Assembly (NCBI GenBank): GCA_023313575.1
Contig: JAJTTP010000004.1
Location: 248,001-312,000, forward strand
DNA from: Eutypella sp. D-1
Taxonomy: Eukaryota > Ascomycota > Sordariomycetes > Xylariales > Diatrypaceae
DNA: 64,000 nt
Reading direction: 5' to 3'
A model generated the notes under the pieces. It made no database searches. It saw only the letters and a list, made by a program, of their open reading frames with translations, and was not told the origin of the DNA. Each line of letters begins with the position of its first letter. The first letter of the stretch is position 1. The position numbers and the translations under genes were made by a program. Shown piece after piece: positions 61,063-64,000 of this stretch.

Positions 61063-62295
61063 CTAGGGATCAAAATCCGATGTCCACGTATCTGGATCGA
61101 GAGGATCGTTTACAGCTCGATATGTAGGATCCCATTCTTCTACCACAGCTCTCTCCCTTGCCCATTCACGCACAACCTCGAAATTCCGGCAAGTGTGCAT
61201 GACATTCATCGAAGGCTGATACACGTTCTCTGCATCACTCCACTATTGCTTGTTAGATAAGGCAGTCGAAAATCGTATGCAGTCAGGAACTCGTAAAGGA
61301 GTGAGGCTGCTAAACGATTGGGCCAATACAGACTTTGTACTTACTAATCACGCATGTCAGTATTTGCATCTAATTAATAAACAATGGGTTTCTCATGGAA
61401 CCTTTGGTCGCTCACCTTGAAAAGGAATTGGAGCTAGGTCCACACTGCACATCACAGATTGCCGAAGGTACTCGACGCAGTGATCAATGTGCTCGAAATC
61501 GTTATGAGATTGATGTATGTCTTTCATATCATCCTCAGAGTAATATTCGGGATGGAGCAACTTGCGAATCATGTTCTAGCAAAAAGTTACGAGGTCAACA
61601 ATGACTTGATACAAGCCAAGTAATGTCATGAATGACCTACTAGACAGTGAAGTGCGTGGAAGACATCTACCCCTATTACATATCGCTGTTGTTCGTCATG
61701 CGGTAGCATTGATGTCTTGTTTGGCAGCTTTTCTGCCTCGTCCCTTGATATGGCTACAATTCCCACTTCGGCGTGGCTAAGTCAGCAATTCTTGCATCAT
61801 GGGTCATGAGGCCATACTGGAATAGAGATCCTCCCAGTTCTTATCGAGCTCTGGAGATGGTGGTCCAGAGTATGCATTTGGATGAGAAGCTGATAAGGTA
61901 AAGAATTGTCGTTGTTCATACTGAATCAGATGCTGCGCTGGACCTATTAGAATGCCAAAATTAGAATTTGTCCTTAAAAACACGACCCCCCAGCTTGAAT
62001 GCTAACAAAGAAGCTACTGACTGTATGGCGACAGATAAATTGATTCGCAACTGGCCTGTTGTTGCAAGTAGAAGCCAGTCCATACCAGCACTACTGTAAA
62101 GAGCAGTATCCATGGTGTTGCGCATCTTATTCTGGAACCATGAAAGGACCGATGCTGTATTCGGCCACTCTGAAAGTCAAAGTCGGATATCGAAGGGACC
62201 AAGCGTTCGGTTTCCATACTATACATTGAAGAGTGGGATTCCTCTCTATGAAGATTGTCCCTTTGCGATGAGGAGGAGCCAACCAGTGATGACAT
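61063..62295 (-). CDS. UstYa-family oxidase (DUF3328)
   Basis: Five exons on the minus strand: 62022-62295, 61818-61943, 61641-61765, 61416-61575 and 61063-61229. Introns are 78, 52, 65 and 186 nt; the product is 283 residues. A short cytosolic tail precedes one membrane helix (about 66-84, ATPWILLFTVVLVWTGFYL). The lumenal part has YSGPPSPELDKNWEDLYSMGI, ISRDEAEKLPNKT, the first HxxHC motif HALHC (170-174), the second HIDHC (204-208), and MHTCRNFEVVREWA near the end. UstYa proteins are proposed copper enzymes that hydroxylate, cyclise or otherwise oxidise peptides in fungal RiPP and some NRPS pathways. All motifs are present, so it looks functional. The last acceptor is the least certain: TAG at 61252 would keep the WSD found in relatives but gives the wrong phase, so I chose GCAG. 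Confidence 0.87.
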
Positions 62296-63454
62296 GGTGA
62301 ACAATCGCAGGTGACTTGGCTCGAGGCAAAAAACCGAGAAAACATACACTCCTGACAGACTGATCCAACATATGGAGGGGCATCAGTGGATTGTTCGTTC
62401 TATTGACTGGGCATGCCACCGATGCTGTTGTCATCCTTCTGTGATCGGGACATCACGGCCTCTGCTCGGTGGATATGCAATGCACACAACAATACATTAT
62501 GCCGTCGTATTTGCCAAGCCATCTGTTGCTGCATGTCAGCATGATTTGTCAACTTTGACAGGTTGGTTTTCGTTGTGCATGAGGCAGCCAAATGCAACAT
62601 TGACAGCTTACCCCTCGATGAAACCCAAGCCCTGTCTCATTGATACTTGCCAATTAATCAAAACGTCGAGAAGCATATGGTCACCTGTCAGGTTGCGGTA
62701 AGAATAATTGACATGTCAGGGCCCACAGTTCCAATGCAGGATCCATTTTTGGCACTATAGCTATGCCCCTCGCTGCGGGTGGCCTTGTATCTGGTCTCTT
62801 CCTTTTTCATCTTCACGTTTGCTAGATAGATTCACTGAACCCTGACATTGTGGTTGGTCGTATACCCACCATCGATCGCATAATCGGCTAAGTGATATCG
62901 GTGAATATACCGCACTCGCTTGTCATAGTATGCCGTACCCGTTACATGACACGGTTACAATCCGGCCCGCCTAGCCTGTGTGGTGTGTGGTGTGTCAACG
63001 ATTCTTACCACGACTTGCCTGTATCTATCATGGGAAAAGCGTAGACCGCCTGTGACCAGCGGTTCAGCCGACATGAAGTACTTTATCCAATCGACGAACA
63101 ATACTACCATTTTGACGAAAAAGAAAAAAATTGATGATTCTGTTGAAATGGAGCATATGACTTGATTGACTTGAAAGTTCAGCCACTCTTAGATGGTGGG
63201 AGGAAGACATCCCTTATATACACATTGTGACGATGTCTCAGTCTTGACACTGAACTTCAAGAAATTCATCACGGAGATGCGTTTCTCAGTCACTACAGAT
63301 GCCCTGCTCCAGAGGAGGATTTTCAGGTTCTGAATTTCCATGAGAACGACAATTCCAATACGATGTGTCTTGCCCAGTAATTCAACATTAATGATGAATC
63401 ATTCTATTATCTGAAATCTGCCTAAGCCTACCGCCAATGGGATTGTCCGTATTC
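62296..63454. other. Spacer between the two UstYa-family genes
   Basis: No supported gene in 1.16 kb. On the minus strand a good TATA box (tatataagg, 63214-63222) is followed 104 nt later by an ATG at 63110 in fair context with a 51-codon frame. Further short frames follow at 62930-62835 and 62811-62690. None has a signal peptide or repeated core peptide. Confidence 0.4.
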
Positions 63455-64000
63455 TCAACTCCCATCATGACTGTGTGCGTCATGAAAGCCTATGCTATCT
63501 AGAGTCCCCTTGAATGAATTCTTCTTTGTCCAGTCAAGTATGCGATCAAAGTCACGGCACCTATGAGGTACTTCCACCAATTGATCCATCGTGTTCAGCG
63601 TCAAGTCCGCATTGCACATGAGCTCTTGTCTGATCCAGTCGATACAGTGCGGAGCGTGTATCGTCCGAAAGTCAGGAAGATGGTACTTATCTCCCTCTCC
63701 TGTAACAGCCCATTTCACCGCTTCCTGAGAACATGTAGAACATTAGAAACTAGATGGTTGTAAGATCAGATGCCATTAACATACCAGACAGTGCAGGCTG
63801 TGAAAGACACTCACTTGGTACAGCAGGTGACTGCTGTCAAGTGGTGAGGGCATAGTCGTTTGGTCCGGGACTATAGTGCTGTTTGAAGGGATTGACACGA
63901 TACCTCCTGAGTCTATAATTATAGTTAGTATTAAGTATCAAGAGACCAAAACTCCCATTGACATACCGGGAATGAAGCTCCTCCAAAAGGTGTTATTGTA
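63455..64000 (-). CDS. UstYa-family oxidase (DUF3328), 5' part beyond the window
   Basis: Three exons are visible on the minus strand: 63967 to the window edge, 63785-63912 and 63455-63724, with introns of 54 and 60 nt. The frame gives at least 143 residues. Both family motifs are intact: HSLHC at 63788-63802 ending its exon, and HAPHC at 63644-63658, followed by CIDWIRQELMCNADLTL and HRCRDFDRILDWTKKN. The N-terminal membrane helix should lie off the right edge. Like its neighbour it would oxidise a peptide or related substrate in the secretory pathway. It is tandem with the other copy, same strand, 1.16 kb apart. Their sequences are clearly different, so this is not a recent duplication. Confidence 0.85.

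Noticed and set aside
62840..62930. A DYAIDG string in a minus-strand frame recalls the YAIG core of ustiloxin
   Set aside because: It occurs once, has no repeated Kex2-flanked units and no signal peptide, and the frame has no good start. Treated as coincidence.
1..64000. CRISPR arrays, insertion sequences, riboswitches
   Set aside because: None seen and none expected; the sequence is fungal nuclear DNA. No long terminal repeats or transposase motifs were found by eye.

Overview
This is a filamentous ascomycete nuclear window, most likely a Sordariomycete. Introns of 52-186 nt with GTAAGT/GTATGT-type donors and CTAAC/CTGAC-like branch sites, CT-rich leaders, GC-rich third positions in housekeeping genes, and proteins such as Chl4/CENP-N, Sak1-type kinase, Cys-3/MetR bZIP and UstYa-family oxidases point there. 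No bacterial, organellar, rRNA or tRNA feature was recognised. I rebuilt gene models by hand from splice signals and reading-frame phase; exon coordinates are given in the entries.

Left part (1-27 kb) is gene-poor and accessory-looking. It has a decayed aminoglycoside-phosphotransferase-like fragment at the edge, an intact intronless NmrA-like dehydrogenase (1.3-2.3 kb), and an alpha/beta hydrolase packed with low-complexity inserts (5.05-6.5 kb). Then comes a stretch of about 21 kb without an intact gene, containing the wreck of a NACHT-type NLR (about 8.7-10.7 kb) and a second small frameshifted coding remnant (11.2-11.4 kb).

Middle part (27-60 kb) is core genome. It holds a Sak1/Ssp1-like kinase that should activate SNF1/AMPK, the ribonucleotide reductase large subunit (four exons, complete redox tail), a class-C beta-lactamase-fold serine hydrolase, a TatD-type nuclease with a long disordered tail, the kinetochore protein Chl4/CENP-N, a Cys-3/MetR-type sulphur-regulator bZIP with a 1.3-kb intron and a 645-bp ATG-free upstream stretch, the V-ATPase a subunit (Vph1), and an F-box/ankyrin protein. 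RNR1 has a cluster of CGCG motifs upstream that resemble MBF/E2F sites. One perfect CYS3-type palindrome (ATGRYRYCAT) lies 1.65 kb upstream of the bZIP start.

Right edge (61-64 kb) carries two tandem UstYa-family (DUF3328) genes, both with the two HxxHC copper-site motifs; the last one runs off the window. UstYa pairs are hallmarks of fungal RiPP (dikaritin-type) and related peptide clusters, so this edge is the most likely place where a secondary-metabolite locus begins. No precursor peptide was found inside the window.
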